Assembly (NCBI RefSeq): GCF_000024165.1
Contig: NC_013194.1
Coordinates: 930,001-994,000 of the forward strand
From: Accumulibacter phosphatis
GTDB lineage: Bacteria > Pseudomonadota > Gammaproteobacteria > Burkholderiales > Rhodocyclaceae
Reading direction: 5' to 3'
DNA: 64,000 nucleotides
Positions 18,714 through 27,899 of this stretch are shown here, one piece after another. The notes below the pieces were generated by a model. The model saw only the letters and a program-made list of their open reading frames with translations, had not been told where the DNA came from and made no database searches. The position numbers and the translations under genes are program-made. The number at the start of each line of letters is the position of its first letter. Within the stretch, counting starts at the first letter, position 1.

Positions 18714-19137
18714 GAGTTTCCTATGCTTGTTCGACCGTGGATTTCGGGGCTGTGTGGTGCGTGGCTGGCGACAATCGGCAAGCGTGCCGCCGTTGGCAAA
18801 GGCGTCCACAACGCGCTGTCGAGCGCGGCGCCTTGTCGGGTAGCGTGGTGCCCGGTCGACCGGCATGCGCCTGTCGCTCGGCCGGCGATCCGTGGCGGTG
18901 TGCCGCCGGGATACGCGCGCAGGGTCGCCTGCTTCGCCGGCAGACGTCTGCCGGGGACAGGGCAGCGTCGGCGGCAAGTCGCATCATCAGCAAGCGTAGG
19001 CGGCGAAAGAGCGACGTCGGCTCGGTGCCGGGGCCGCCGACATCGATGCCGGGAGCGTGCCGAGCGGGCGCTTGCGTTTGCCGGGGAACCGCTGAAACCA
19101 TCGCGCGCGGTTGGGATGTGACCAGACGTGTATTCGG
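18714..19137. other. 424-bp intergenic stretch between gapA and pyk
   Basis: This GC-rich stretch is open in several frames but no frame gives a recognisable protein. Translations on both strands are rich in Arg, Pro and Ser, as expected of shadow frames. It presumably holds the pyk promoter. In many related betaproteobacteria pgk lies here; no phosphoglycerate kinase motif was found. Confidence 0.6.
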
Positions 19138-19175
19138 GAAACAAAAACAGGAGGGGCGCCCGGAAGCGCCCCTCG
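19138..19175 (-). terminator. Intrinsic terminator after gapA
   Basis: On the minus strand, just beyond the gapA stop, an 8-bp stem AGGGGCGC/GCGCCCCT (19152-19159 with 19166-19173, loop of six bases) is followed by CCTGTTTTTGTTTCC, a T-rich tract. This is a good Rho-independent terminator for tkt-gapA. Confidence 0.8.
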
Positions 19176-19182
19176 GCGGCGT

Positions 19183-20181
19183 CTAGGCGGCCATTACCTT
19201 GACCATTTCGAGCACCTTGCAGGAGTAACCCCACTCGTTGTCATACCACGAGACAACCTTGACGAACGTGCCGTCAAGTGCCATGCCGGCCTCGGCATCA
19301 AACACCGAGGTGCAGCTCTCGCCACGGAAATCGGTGGCCACCACTTTCTCGGTGGTGTAGCCCAGCACACCCTTCATCGGCCCTTCGGAGGCAGCCTTCA
19401 TCGCGGCACAGATGGCCTCGTAGGTGGCTTCCTTGTTCAGTTCGACGGTGAGGTCGACGACCGAAACGTCGGAAGTCGGTACGCGGAAGGCCATGCCGGT
19501 GAGCTTCTTGTTGAGCTCGGGAATGACCTTGCCGACGGCTTTGGCAGCACCGGTCGAGGACGGAATGATGTTCTCGAGGATGCCGCGACCGCCGCGCCAG
19601 TCCTTGTTGGACGGCCCATCGACAGTTTTCTGGGTGGCGGTTGCCGCGTGCACGGTGGTCATCAGGCCGCGCTTGATGCCCCAGTTGTCATGCAGAACCT
19701 TGGCCACAGGGGCCAGGCAGTTGGTCGTGCACGAAGCGTTCGAGATGATCGCCTGGCCGGCGTAGGTGTCGGAATTGACGCCGAACACGAACATCGGCGT
19801 ATCGTCCTTGCTGGGCGCGCTCTGGATGACCTTGCGGGCACCCGCGGCGATATGCTTCTGGCACGATTCGGTGGTCAGGAAGAGGCCAGTCGAGTCGACG
19901 ACGATGTCGGCACCCACCTCGTTCCACTTCAGTTCGGCCGGATCCTTGACGGCGGTCAGGCGGATCTTCTTGCCGTTGACGATGAGCGTGTTGCCCTCGA
20001 CCGCAATGCTGCCGTTGAAGCGGCGGTGCACCGAGTCGTACTTGAGCATGTAGGCCAGGTAATCGGGCTCCAGCAGGTCGTTGATGCCGACGATCTCGAT
20101 CTCCGGGAAGTTCTGAACTGCCGCGCGAAAAACCATGCGTCCAATACGGCCAAAGCCGTTGATCCCTACCTTGATTGTCAT
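19183..20181 (-). CDS. gapA: Glyceraldehyde-3-phosphate dehydrogenase (NAD type)
   Basis: The 332-residue enzyme has a Rossmann start (KVGINGFGRIGRMVFRA), catalytic Cys151 in SNASCTTNCLAP and the C-terminal SWYDNEWGYSCKVLEM. Asp after GIN (residues 32-35, GIND) suggests NAD rather than NADP preference. It serves glycolysis and, with NAD(P)H, Calvin-cycle reduction. tkt lies 20 bp upstream on the same strand, so the two are probably one transcript ending at the terminator just downstream. Confidence 0.96.
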   Translation of the reverse strand: MTIKVGINGFGRIGRMVFRAAVQNFPEIEIVGINDLLEPDYLAYMLKYDSVHRRFNGSIAVEGNTLIVNGKKIRLTAVKDPAELKWNEVGADIVVDSTGLFLTTESCQKHIAAGARKVIQSAPSKDDTPMFVFGVNSDTYAGQAIISNASCTTNCLAPVAKVLHDNWGIKRGLMTTVHAATATQKTVDGPSNKDWRGGRGILENIIPSSTGAAKAVGKVIPELNKKLTGMAFRVPTSDVSVVDLTVELNKEATYEAICAAMKAASEGPMKGVLGYTTEKVVATDFRGESCTSVFDAEAGMALDGTFVKVVSWYDNEWGYSCKVLEMVKVMAA

Positions 20182-20201
20182 GAAACGGTCTCCTTGAGAA
20201 A

Positions 20202-22190
20202 TTACAACAGTGATTTCACGGTCGCGACCACGTTGGCCACCGTGAAACCGAAAAAGTCAAACAACTGGTCGGCTGGTGCCGACTCCCCAAAACGATCGAT
20301 GCCGATGACGGCACCGTCGAGTCCAACGTATTTGCGCCAGAAGCTGCTTACGCCTGCTTCGATGGCCACGCGCGGCACGGCGTGTGGCAGGACGGATTCC
20401 TTCCAGGCGGTGTCCTGACGGTCGAAGACCTCGGCGCATGGCATCGATACGACGCGCACGGCGACGCCATCTTCGGCAAGCGCTCGACACGCGTCAAGTG
20501 CCAGGGCGACCTCGGAGCCGGTGGCGATGAGGACGATCCGTGGCGCCGCGCAGTGGGCCAGTACGTAGGCGCCCCGCCGAATGCTGGTCGGCGCCACGCC
20601 GGCAGTCACCGCCGGCAGATTCTGTCGCGAGAGCGCGAGAACCGTCGGGCCATCGCAGCGCTCGATGGCGGCAAGCCACGCCACTGCCGTTTCGCTGGCG
20701 TCCGCCGGACGCCAGACGTCGACGTTCGGGATCAGGCGCAGGCAGGCGACATGTTCCACCGGCTGGTGCGTCGGACCGTCCTCGCCGAGACCTATGGAAT
20801 CGTGCGTGTAGACCATGATCTGGCGCAGCTTCATCAGCGCTGCCATGCGAATCGCGTTGCGCGCGTAGTCGGAAAAGACCAGGAAAGTTGCCGTGTAGGG
20901 GATCAGGCCGCCATGCAGCGCGATGCCGTTGGCGATTGCCGTCATGGCGAACTCGCGCACCCCGTAGTATAGATAATTCCCGCCCTCGGCTCGGCTGATT
21001 GCCCTGGATCCCTGCCAGAGCGTGAGGTTGGAGCCGGCAAGATCGGCGGATCCGCCAATCAGTTCCGGCAGGCGAGGAGCGAAGGCGCTGAGGACGTTCT
21101 GCGAGGCCTTGCGCGTAGCGACGTTGTCCCGCCTGGCGGCGAGCTCGGCGAGGACCTGCGCGGCGTAGGCAGTCCAGTCGGTCGGCAGTTCGCCGCGCAT
21201 CCGGCGCGAGAATTCAGCGGCCAGTTCGGGGAAAGCAGCCTCGTAGGCCGTGAGGCGAGAATTCCAGTTGCTCTCGAACACGTTCCCGCGCATCCGGCCG
21301 TCCCACTGCGCATAGACGCTGTCGGGGATCTCGAAGGGGGCGTGCGGCCAGTCGATCAGCCTGCGCGTTGCGGCGACTTCGTCAACCCCCAACGGTGCGC
21401 CGTGCACATCGTGGCTGCCGACCTTGTTCGGGGAACCCAGGCCGATGCGGGTCTTGCAGCAGATCAACGTCGGTCGGTGATCCTGCTCGGCCCGCGCTGT
21501 CAGCAGGGCATTGTCGATAGCGTGGACATCATGGCCGTCGACGTCGGCAATCACCCGCCAACCGTAGGCCGCGAAGCGCTGTGGCGTGTCGTCGGTGAAC
21601 CAGCCCTCGACACGGCCGTCGATCGAGATCCCGTTATCGTCATAAAAGGCGATCAGCTTGCCGAGTCCGAGAGTGCCCGCCAGCGAGCAGGCTTCGTGCG
21701 AAACGCCTTCCATGAGGCAGCCGTCGCCGAGGAAGACATAGGTCGAGTGGTTGACGATCTCGTGGCCTGGCCGGTTGAACTCGGCGGCCAGCACCTTTTC
21801 GGCGATCGCCATGCCGACGGCATTGGCGAGGCCCTGCCCCAGCGGGCCGGTGGTGGTTTCGACTCCCGGGGTGTGGCCGACTTCGGGGTGGCCAGGCGTC
21901 TTCGAGCGGAACTGACGGAAACTCTTCAGGTCGTCGATCGACAGGTCGTAGCCGGTCAGATGCAGCACGGCGTAGATCAGCATCGAGCCGTGACCGTTGG
22001 AGAGCACGAAACGGTCGCGGTCTGGCCAGTGTGGGTTGGCCGGGTTGTGGCGCAGGTGGCGCCGCCAGAGAACTTCCGCAATTTCTGCCATCCCCATCGG
22101 CATGCCGGGGTGGCCCGAGTTGGCCCGCTGAACCGCGTCCATGGCGAGGGCGCGGATGGCGCTGGTCAGGGGGGTAAAAGCAGTGGGCAC
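20202..22190 (-). CDS. tkt: Transketolase
   Basis: This 662-residue thiamine-diphosphate enzyme transfers two-carbon units in the pentose phosphate and Calvin cycles. Motifs: NSGHPGMPMGMAEI, DRFVLSNGHGSMLIYA, the ThDP/Mg motif VFLGDGCLMEGVSHEA with YDDNGISIDG, the E1 site IGLGEDGPTHQPVEH and the C-terminal domain. It is divergent from the cbb cluster and upstream of gapA. The 245-bp region upstream is AT-rich near 22350-22430, suggesting promoters in both directions. Confidence 0.96.
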   Translation of the reverse strand: MPTAFTPLTSAIRALAMDAVQRANSGHPGMPMGMAEIAEVLWRRHLRHNPANPHWPDRDRFVLSNGHGSMLIYAVLHLTGYDLSIDDLKSFRQFRSKTPGHPEVGHTPGVETTTGPLGQGLANAVGMAIAEKVLAAEFNRPGHEIVNHSTYVFLGDGCLMEGVSHEACSLAGTLGLGKLIAFYDDNGISIDGRVEGWFTDDTPQRFAAYGWRVIADVDGHDVHAIDNALLTARAEQDHRPTLICCKTRIGLGSPNKVGSHDVHGAPLGVDEVAATRRLIDWPHAPFEIPDSVYAQWDGRMRGNVFESNWNSRLTAYEAAFPELAAEFSRRMRGELPTDWTAYAAQVLAELAARRDNVATRKASQNVLSAFAPRLPELIGGSADLAGSNLTLWQGSRAISRAEGGNYLYYGVREFAMTAIANGIALHGGLIPYTATFLVFSDYARNAIRMAALMKLRQIMVYTHDSIGLGEDGPTHQPVEHVACLRLIPNVDVWRPADASETAVAWLAAIERCDGPTVLALSRQNLPAVTAGVAPTSIRRGAYVLAHCAAPRIVLIATGSEVALALDACRALAEDGVAVRVVSMPCAEVFDRQDTAWKESVLPHAVPRVAIEAGVSSFWRKYVGLDGAVIGIDRFGESAPADQLFDFFGFTVANVVATVKSLL

Positions 22191-22379
22191 AATGAATCGC
22201 CAGTCAGGAGTCGGGGTTTCTGTCTCACCGTGAAATTATCCACCAAAAGAGCTCGCTTGGCCACTTTCCCTTGTGGCGCGCTGCAATCCGCCGTCGGCAG
22301 TGCCATCGACCATGCCCGAGGGTGATCGTGCGCGCTGCGCAGGGGGTCGCTATGAATAGTAAAAGCTAAATATAAAGTG

Positions 22380-22426
22380 CAACAAGTTTAACTTTTAATA
22401 ATCATTTGAGCCGCCTAAACTTGTTG
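22380..22426. promoter_or_regulatory. Perfect 11-bp inverted repeat in the tkt/cbb divergent region
   Basis: CAACAAGTTTA (22380-22390) and TAAACTTGTTG (22416-22426) are exact reverse complements separated by 25 bases. The surrounding 100 bases are strikingly AT-rich compared with the window. The position between divergent tkt and the cbb genes suggests an operator, perhaps for a LysR-type regulator such as CbbR; no cbbR gene is in the window, so this is inference. Confidence 0.5.
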
Positions 22427-22436
22427 TTCTTCGACT

Positions 22437-22823
22437 TTGACCGCTGACGCAATGTCCCAGGACCAGCAGACCGAATGCGCGCTTGCAATGATGGCCCCGG
22501 ATATCCATCACTGGGTGTTGCGGCGCTTGCGTCTGCCGCGCGCGGCCTGTCTGGCAGTCGAGGACTCGCTCCCCGGGTTTGCCGCGGCCATGGCCGGCGG
22601 ACTGCCGGTGGTAACCACCACCCACGCCTACACCGAAAACCAAGACTTCGCCGGTGCACACGCCGTCGTCTCGAATCTCGGCGAGCCCGCGGCGCCGGCG
22701 CGCAGCCTTGGCGGCCAGGCGCTTGCCGGTACGTACGTCGATCTGCGGCAGCTTCGCCTCTGGCACCGCAATGCCGCAACGAAAACCCTTCCGCGACACG
22801 CCGGCAAACTGGCGGCCGACTAG
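22437..22823 (+). pseudogene. cbbY: Truncated CbbY-type HAD phosphatase (C-terminal remnant)
   Basis: From about 22475 the frame reads APDIHHWVLRRLRLP, then ACLAVEDSLPGFAAAMAGGL, then a VTTTHAYTENQDFAGAHAVV-type stretch and VDLRQLRLWH. These match the C-terminal third of CbbY: the HAD motif III/IV region with EDS and the terminal block typical of xylulose-1,5-bisphosphate phosphatases. The N-terminal HAD motif I (DxDGTL) and the cap domain are absent, so it cannot be active. The 128-codon frame has an ATG start but no clear ribosome site. It precedes cbbM by 44 bp; cbbY genes normally sit in cbb operons. Confidence 0.75.
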
Positions 22824-22867
22824 ACCGAACGAAAAATCTCTTTACCCTCATCGACACGGAGACAAGC

Positions 22868-24247
22868 ATGGATCAATCGAACCGTTACGCCGACCTCAGC
22901 CTCAAGGAAGAGGATCTGATCAAGGGCGGCAAGCACATTCTGGTGGCCTACAAGATGAAGCCCAAGGCGGGCTATGACTACCTGCCGGCCGCGGCGCACT
23001 TCGCCGCCGAGTCGTCCACCGGTACCAATGTCGAAGTGTGCACCACCGACGATTTCACGCGCGGCGTCGATGCGCTGGTGTACCACATCGACGAAGCGAC
23101 CGAGGAAATGCGTATCGCCTATCCGCTCGACCTGTTCGACCGCAACGTTACCGACGGGCGGATGATGATCGTCTCCTTCCTGACGCTGGTGATCGGCAAC
23201 AACCAGGGAATGGGCGACATCGAGCACGCCAAGATCTACGACTTCTACATGCCCGAGCGCGCGATCCAGCTCTTCGACGGACCCGCCAAGGACATCTCCG
23301 ACATGTGGCGGGTGCTCGGCCGACCGGTCAAGGACGGCGGCTACATTGCCGGCACGATCATCAAGCCCAAGCTCGGCCTGCGTCCCGAGCCCTTCGCCAA
23401 GGCGGCGTACCAGTTCTGGCTCGGCGGCGACTTCATCAAGAACGACGAACCGCAGGGCAACCAGGTGTTTGCGCCGATGAAGAAGGTGATGCCCCTGGTG
23501 TATGACGCAATGAAGCGCGCGCAGGACGAAACCGGCCAGGCGAAGCTCTTCTCGGCGAACATCACCGCCGACGATCATTACGAAATGTGTGCGCGCGCCG
23601 ACTACATTCTCGAGACCTTCGGACCCGACGCGGACAAGGTCGCCTTCCTCGTCGATGGCTACGTCGGTGGCCCCGGCATGGTCACCACGGCTCGCCGGCA
23701 GTATCCGAACCAGTACCTGCATTACCACCGTGCCGGTCACGGCGCCGTCACCTCGCCGAGTTCCAGGCGCGGCTACGACGCCTACGTGCTGGCCAAGATG
23801 TCCCGCCTGCAGGGTGCCTCCGGGATTCACGTCGGCACCATGGGTTACGGCAAGATGGAGGGCAGCGCCGACGATCGGGCGATTGCCTACGTCATCGAGC
23901 GCGACGAATACCAGGGCCCGGCCTACTACCAGAAGTGGTACGGCATGAAGCCGACGACGCCGATCATCTCGGGCGGCATGAACGCCTTGCGCCTGCCCGG
24001 CTTCTTCGCCAACCTCGGTCACGGCAACGTCATCAACACCTCCGGTGGCGGCTCCTACGGGCACATCGACAGCCCGGCCGCCGGTGCCATTTCGCTGCGC
24101 CAGGCCTACGAATGCTGGAAGGCAGGCGCCGATCCGATCGCCTGGGCGCGGGAGCACAAGGAGTTCGCACGCGCTTTCGAATCGTTCCCGGGCGACGCCG
24201 ACACGCTCTATCCTGGCTGGCGCGAAAAGCTTGGCGTTCATCGCTGA
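22868..24247 (+). CDS. cbbM: Ribulose-1,5-bisphosphate carboxylase/oxygenase, form II
   Basis: The 459-residue protein is a complete form II RuBisCO, fixing CO2 onto RuBP in the Calvin cycle. Residue numbering coincides with Rhodospirillum rubrum: Lys166 in TIIKPKLG, carbamylated Lys191 with Asp193-Glu194 in GGDFIKNDEPQ, and loop-6 Lys329 in GTMGYGKMEG. The start is the ATG with a GGAG ribosome site 8 bp upstream; the open frame further upstream covers the cbbY remnant in another frame. cbbQ and cbbO follow, as in Q2O2-type activase clusters. Form II enzymes suit low-O2, high-CO2 conditions. Confidence 0.97.
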   Translation: MDQSNRYADLSLKEEDLIKGGKHILVAYKMKPKAGYDYLPAAAHFAAESSTGTNVEVCTTDDFTRGVDALVYHIDEATEEMRIAYPLDLFDRNVTDGRMMIVSFLTLVIGNNQGMGDIEHAKIYDFYMPERAIQLFDGPAKDISDMWRVLGRPVKDGGYIAGTIIKPKLGLRPEPFAKAAYQFWLGGDFIKNDEPQGNQVFAPMKKVMPLVYDAMKRAQDETGQAKLFSANITADDHYEMCARADYILETFGPDADKVAFLVDGYVGGPGMVTTARRQYPNQYLHYHRAGHGAVTSPSSRRGYDAYVLAKMSRLQGASGIHVGTMGYGKMEGSADDRAIAYVIERDEYQGPAYYQKWYGMKPTTPIISGGMNALRLPGFFANLGHGNVINTSGGGSYGHIDSPAAGAISLRQAYECWKAGADPIAWAREHKEFARAFESFPGDADTLYPGWREKLGVHR

Positions 24248-24343
24248 TCGCCGGTGACGGAGCGGCCGGCGCGGTCATGGCGCTGGCCGCGCCAGCCGCC
24301 TCGCTTGCCATTCCGCCGCCCACCTATCAGCCAGGGATCCGCG

Positions 24344-25150
24344 ATGACCGACAAGGCGCAGCAGTTCAAGATTCTCGAAGAACCTTTCTACCAGCCCCAG
24401 CGCAACGAAGTCGCGCTCTACGCAGCGGCCTATGCCGCGCGGCTGCCGGTGATGGTCAAGGGGCCAACCGGTTGCGGCAAGTCGCGCTTCATCGAATACA
24501 TGGCGTGGAAGCTCGACAAACCCCTGATTACCGTCGCCTGCAACGAAGACATGACGGCCTCCGACCTGGTCGGACGCTATCTGCTCGAAGCCACAGGCAC
24601 GCGCTGGCTCGACGGCCCGCTGACCACCGCGGCGCGTATCGGCGCCATCTGCTATCTCGACGAGATCGTCGAAGCGCGTCAGGATACGACGGTCGTCATC
24701 CACCCCCTGACTGACCATCGGCGGACGCTACCGCTCGACAAGAAGGGCGAACTGCTGCACGCGCACCCGGACTTCCAACTGGTCATCTCGTACAACCCCG
24801 GCTACCAGAGCCTGATGAAGGATCTCAAACAGTCGACCAAGCAGCGCTTCACCGCCTTCGAGTTCGACTATCCGGACGCCGCGCTCGAAACGCGAATCCT
24901 CGCCAGCGAAAGCGGCATCGATGCCGCCACGGCCGCGCAACTGGTGAGCATCGGTGCCGCCGCGCGGCGTCTCAAGGGGCATGGCCTCGACGAAGGCATC
25001 TCGACCCGGCTGCTCGTCTATGCGGCCACCTTGATCAGGAATGGTGTGGCCGCTGGCGACGCCTGCCGGATGGCGCTGGTACGGCCGATCACCGACGACC
25101 GCGACATCCGCGACACGCTCGATCACGCGATCGACGCCGTCTTCGCCTGA
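24344..25150 (+). CDS. cbbQ: CbbQ, MoxR-type AAA+ RuBisCO activase subunit
   Basis: This 268-residue AAA+ ATPase has Walker A GPTGCGKS at residues 40-47, Walker B ICYLDEIVEA near 107, and sensor-like SYNPGYQ near 149. CbbQ hexamers with CbbO remove inhibitory sugar phosphates from inhibited RuBisCO. The start is the ATG at the conserved beginning (QFKILEEPFYQPQRNEV); an upstream in-frame codon would add a Pro-rich tail with no family support. It lies 96 bp after cbbM and 17 bp before cbbO. Confidence 0.95.
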   Translation: MTDKAQQFKILEEPFYQPQRNEVALYAAAYAARLPVMVKGPTGCGKSRFIEYMAWKLDKPLITVACNEDMTASDLVGRYLLEATGTRWLDGPLTTAARIGAICYLDEIVEARQDTTVVIHPLTDHRRTLPLDKKGELLHAHPDFQLVISYNPGYQSLMKDLKQSTKQRFTAFEFDYPDAALETRILASESGIDAATAAQLVSIGAAARRLKGHGLDEGISTRLLVYAATLIRNGVAAGDACRMALVRPITDDRDIRDTLDHAIDAVFA

Positions 25151-25167
25151 ATCGTCTTCGCTCTGTG

Positions 25168-27477
25168 ATGTCGCCCCGCGAGACCCTCGACGGCGCCTGG
25201 CCCGAGCGTCTGGCGGCGTACCGCGCGCAACTCGACTGCCGCTTTCCGCAAGTCGGCGAAGTCTTCGAGGACTGTCTGCGGGACGCACTGGCCGTCCTTT
25301 CGCCCGAGGGCGTCAGCGCCTATCTGGATACCGGCCGTCTGCTCGGGCGCCTGGGCCGTGGCGTCGAACCGGTGTTGGCCTTCCTCGAAGAATGGCCGGC
25401 GGTCGTCAGAAGCATCGGCGAAGACGCGCTGCCGGCGATCGTGCGGACCATTCAGGCCTTGTCGAAGTCCCCGAACGGCAGGGCGATCGCCCCTTTCCTG
25501 CAGACACTCGCCGCCGTATCGCGACGCTTGGCGACGCGCGATCAGATGCAGCACTACCTCGATCTGACCCTCGACCTGATGGAGCGCACCTCCGGCTCGA
25601 TCCACGGAATCCACAAGAGCTTCGCCAGCCCCGGCCTGCCCGATTTCTTGGCACAGGCGCCGGCCCTCCTCGACAGCCTGACGATCGCCGGCCTGAAGAA
25701 CTGGGTCGACTACGGGATTCGCAACTACTCCACGCACCCGGATCGACAGCGCGCCTACTTCAGCCTGCAGTCGGCCGACAGCCGCGCCGTCTTTCAGCGC
25801 GAGCGGCACGGCACCCTGCTGGTCGACCACGAGCGTCTGCTCGACCTCTACCTGCGCGGACTGTGGCACGACAGCGCGCAACTGGTGCCGTACTCGACCA
25901 GCCTGCTACCTTCGGCGAGCGCGCCGGCCGCGGACGACCCGGCGATCGCCCTGCCGCTGCTGCCTTACTACGATGCCACGGGGATTCGTCTCCCCGACGC
26001 TCTCGACGATGCTCACGGCGTTGCCGGCATCGACCGCTATCGTGCGACTCTGGCGCATATCGCTGGTCACCGGCGCTGGAGCCAGTCGATGTTCGCCGAC
26101 AACTTCAGCCCGATGCAGCGCCTGGCCATCGAGTTCTTCGAGGACAGCCGCATCGAAACGCTGATCCTCCGCCAGTATCCGGGGCTGCGCCGCGTTTTTC
26201 TGGCGCTGCACCCCCGGCCGGTCGAAGGTGCCTGCAACCCGGAAACGCACTCCTGCCTCCGCCATCGTCTGGCCATGCTCTCGCGCGCGCTGCTCGATCC
26301 GCCGCACGGCTATCGGGACGCGGCGCTGGGCGAGTTCGTCGACCGCTTCGTGCGCACGATGGCCAGTGGCGAATCGAGCAGCGAACAGATCGCCGAACTG
26401 GCGCTCGCCTACGTCGCGCGCACGCGCCGGCAGAGCGACCAACAGGCCAGCGTCTACTTCGCCGACACGGTGATCGACTACCGCGACGACAACCGTCATC
26501 TCTGGCGATTCCACGAACTCTCCGACGACGAGGAGATGTTCGACGTGCCGCCGCCGACGGCCGCGCCGAGCGAAATCGAGCGGTTGCCGCCACGTCACTA
26601 CCCGGAGTGGGACTACCAGAGCCAGACTTACCGGCCCGATTGGGTCAGCCTCTACGAATCGCTTCACCCTGCCGGCGACGCCGCCATCATCGACCGGCTC
26701 CTGGAAAAACACGCCGCCCTGGCCCAACGCCTGAAGCGCCTGCTCGATCTCCTCCGACCGCAGGACAAGGTGCGCATCCGCTACCAGGAAGACGGCAGTG
26801 AGCTCGATCTCGATATCGCCATCCGCTCGCTGATCGACTTCAAGAGCGGTGCCCGGCCCGACCCGCGGATCAACATGAGCCACAGGACGAATGGGCGCAA
26901 CCTGGCGGTGTTGGTGCTCCTCGATCTTTCGCAATCCCTCGGCGACAAGGCGGGCGATGGCCAGCAGACGGTTCTCGAGCTGAGTCAGGAGGCGGTGTCG
27001 CTGCTGGCGTGGTCGATCGAGCAACTCGGCGACGCGCTGGCGATTGCCGGTTTTCACTCCGACACCCGGCACGACGTGCGCTACCTGCATCTCAAGGGCT
27101 ACAGCGAGCGCTGGGGTGACAGCGTGAAGAGCCGCCTGGCGGCCATGCAAGCCGGTTACTCGACGCGCATCGGCGGCGCCATCCGCCACGCCGCGCACTA
27201 CCTGGCCGCGCAGAAGGCAGAGAAGAAGCTGTTGCTGATTCTCACCGACGGCCGGCCTTCCGATGTCGATGTGCAGGACGAGCGTCTGCTGGTCGAGGAC
27301 GCGCGCAAGGCCGTTGGCGAAGTGGGCCGGCGGGGGATTTTCACCTACTGCATCAGCCTCGATCGCCAGGCCGACGCGTACGTCAGCGAGATCTTCGGCC
27401 AGCGCTATTCGGTGATCGACAGGGTCGAGCGCTTGCCGGAAAGGTTGCCGGAGCTGTTTCTGGCGTTGACGAGGTAA
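25168..27477 (+). CDS. cbbO: CbbO, von Willebrand factor A-domain RuBisCO activase adaptor
   Basis: The 769-residue protein has a long helical N-terminal region and a C-terminal vWA domain beginning near residue 575. The MIDAS motif DLSQS occurs near residue 585, followed by ILTDGRPSDVDVQD. CbbO binds CbbQ and contacts RuBisCO acidic residues through the MIDAS. Codon 1 could also be GTG at 25165. The tandem cbbM-cbbQ-cbbO indicates a dedicated activase for the form II enzyme. Confidence 0.94.
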   Translation: MSPRETLDGAWPERLAAYRAQLDCRFPQVGEVFEDCLRDALAVLSPEGVSAYLDTGRLLGRLGRGVEPVLAFLEEWPAVVRSIGEDALPAIVRTIQALSKSPNGRAIAPFLQTLAAVSRRLATRDQMQHYLDLTLDLMERTSGSIHGIHKSFASPGLPDFLAQAPALLDSLTIAGLKNWVDYGIRNYSTHPDRQRAYFSLQSADSRAVFQRERHGTLLVDHERLLDLYLRGLWHDSAQLVPYSTSLLPSASAPAADDPAIALPLLPYYDATGIRLPDALDDAHGVAGIDRYRATLAHIAGHRRWSQSMFADNFSPMQRLAIEFFEDSRIETLILRQYPGLRRVFLALHPRPVEGACNPETHSCLRHRLAMLSRALLDPPHGYRDAALGEFVDRFVRTMASGESSSEQIAELALAYVARTRRQSDQQASVYFADTVIDYRDDNRHLWRFHELSDDEEMFDVPPPTAAPSEIERLPPRHYPEWDYQSQTYRPDWVSLYESLHPAGDAAIIDRLLEKHAALAQRLKRLLDLLRPQDKVRIRYQEDGSELDLDIAIRSLIDFKSGARPDPRINMSHRTNGRNLAVLVLLDLSQSLGDKAGDGQQTVLELSQEAVSLLAWSIEQLGDALAIAGFHSDTRHDVRYLHLKGYSERWGDSVKSRLAAMQAGYSTRIGGAIRHAAHYLAAQKAEKKLLLILTDGRPSDVDVQDERLLVEDARKAVGEVGRRGIFTYCISLDRQADAYVSEIFGQRYSVIDRVERLPERLPELFLALTR

Positions 27478-27635
27478 GGCGGCCGGCGGGTGGCCGGGCC
27501 GTTGTTGCGAGGCGCGGCCTCGGCGGCTGTTGAGCGTAAGCAGCCGGGGCGCATCGTCTTCCCGGTCGACGATCGGCGCCAAGTCCAGGGAGAGAGCTGC
27601 CCGTCGTCTCTGTGTCGAGATCGGACGTAGGACGG
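27478..27635. other. GC-rich spacer between cbbO and the eps promoter
   Basis: No gene is recognised. Together with the leader up to 27899 the gap is about 420 bp. A short GC-rich inverted repeat (CGGCC/GGCCG around 27481-27502) after cbbO might assist termination but has no T-run. Short open frames here show no family signature. Confidence 0.5.
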
Positions 27636-27663
27636 TTGCCACTCCTATGTTTGCTGGTATTAT
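27636..27663 (+). promoter_or_regulatory. Sigma70-like promoter for the eps operon
   Basis: TTGCCA (27636-27641), a 16-bp spacer and TATTAT (27658-27663) each match 5 of 6 consensus bases. It is the best promoter-like pair upstream of epsD and would give a leader of roughly 230 nt. Confidence 0.5.
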
Positions 27664-27899
27664 GCGTGGCGGGGTGGCGTGGCTACATCGTACGGCAAGT
27701 AGGGTGTGCTCTCGAACCTTGCATAGATCAGGAGGCGGGGCTCTGTGACGGGGGCGGTCATGTCGAGGGTTGCCATTCTCATAGGCTCCGTGTGCGGTAC
27801 CCTGCCATGCGTTTTGGCCGATGTGGCCGGAGGTTTGTCGGCGCAACAGACCTCTTCTTTCGGCGCGAACTCGGCATCAGCCAGGATTGGATCGATTTC

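Noticed and set aside
19111..20418. 435-codon plus-strand frame antisense to gapA
   Set aside because: Exact antisense of a conserved gene, composition typical of shadow frames.
22820..24241. 473-codon frame antisense to cbbM
   Set aside because: Antisense shadow of RuBisCO, no recognisable motif.
25906..27846. 646-codon frame antisense to cbbO
   Set aside because: Antisense shadow; Arg/Val-rich with no domain.
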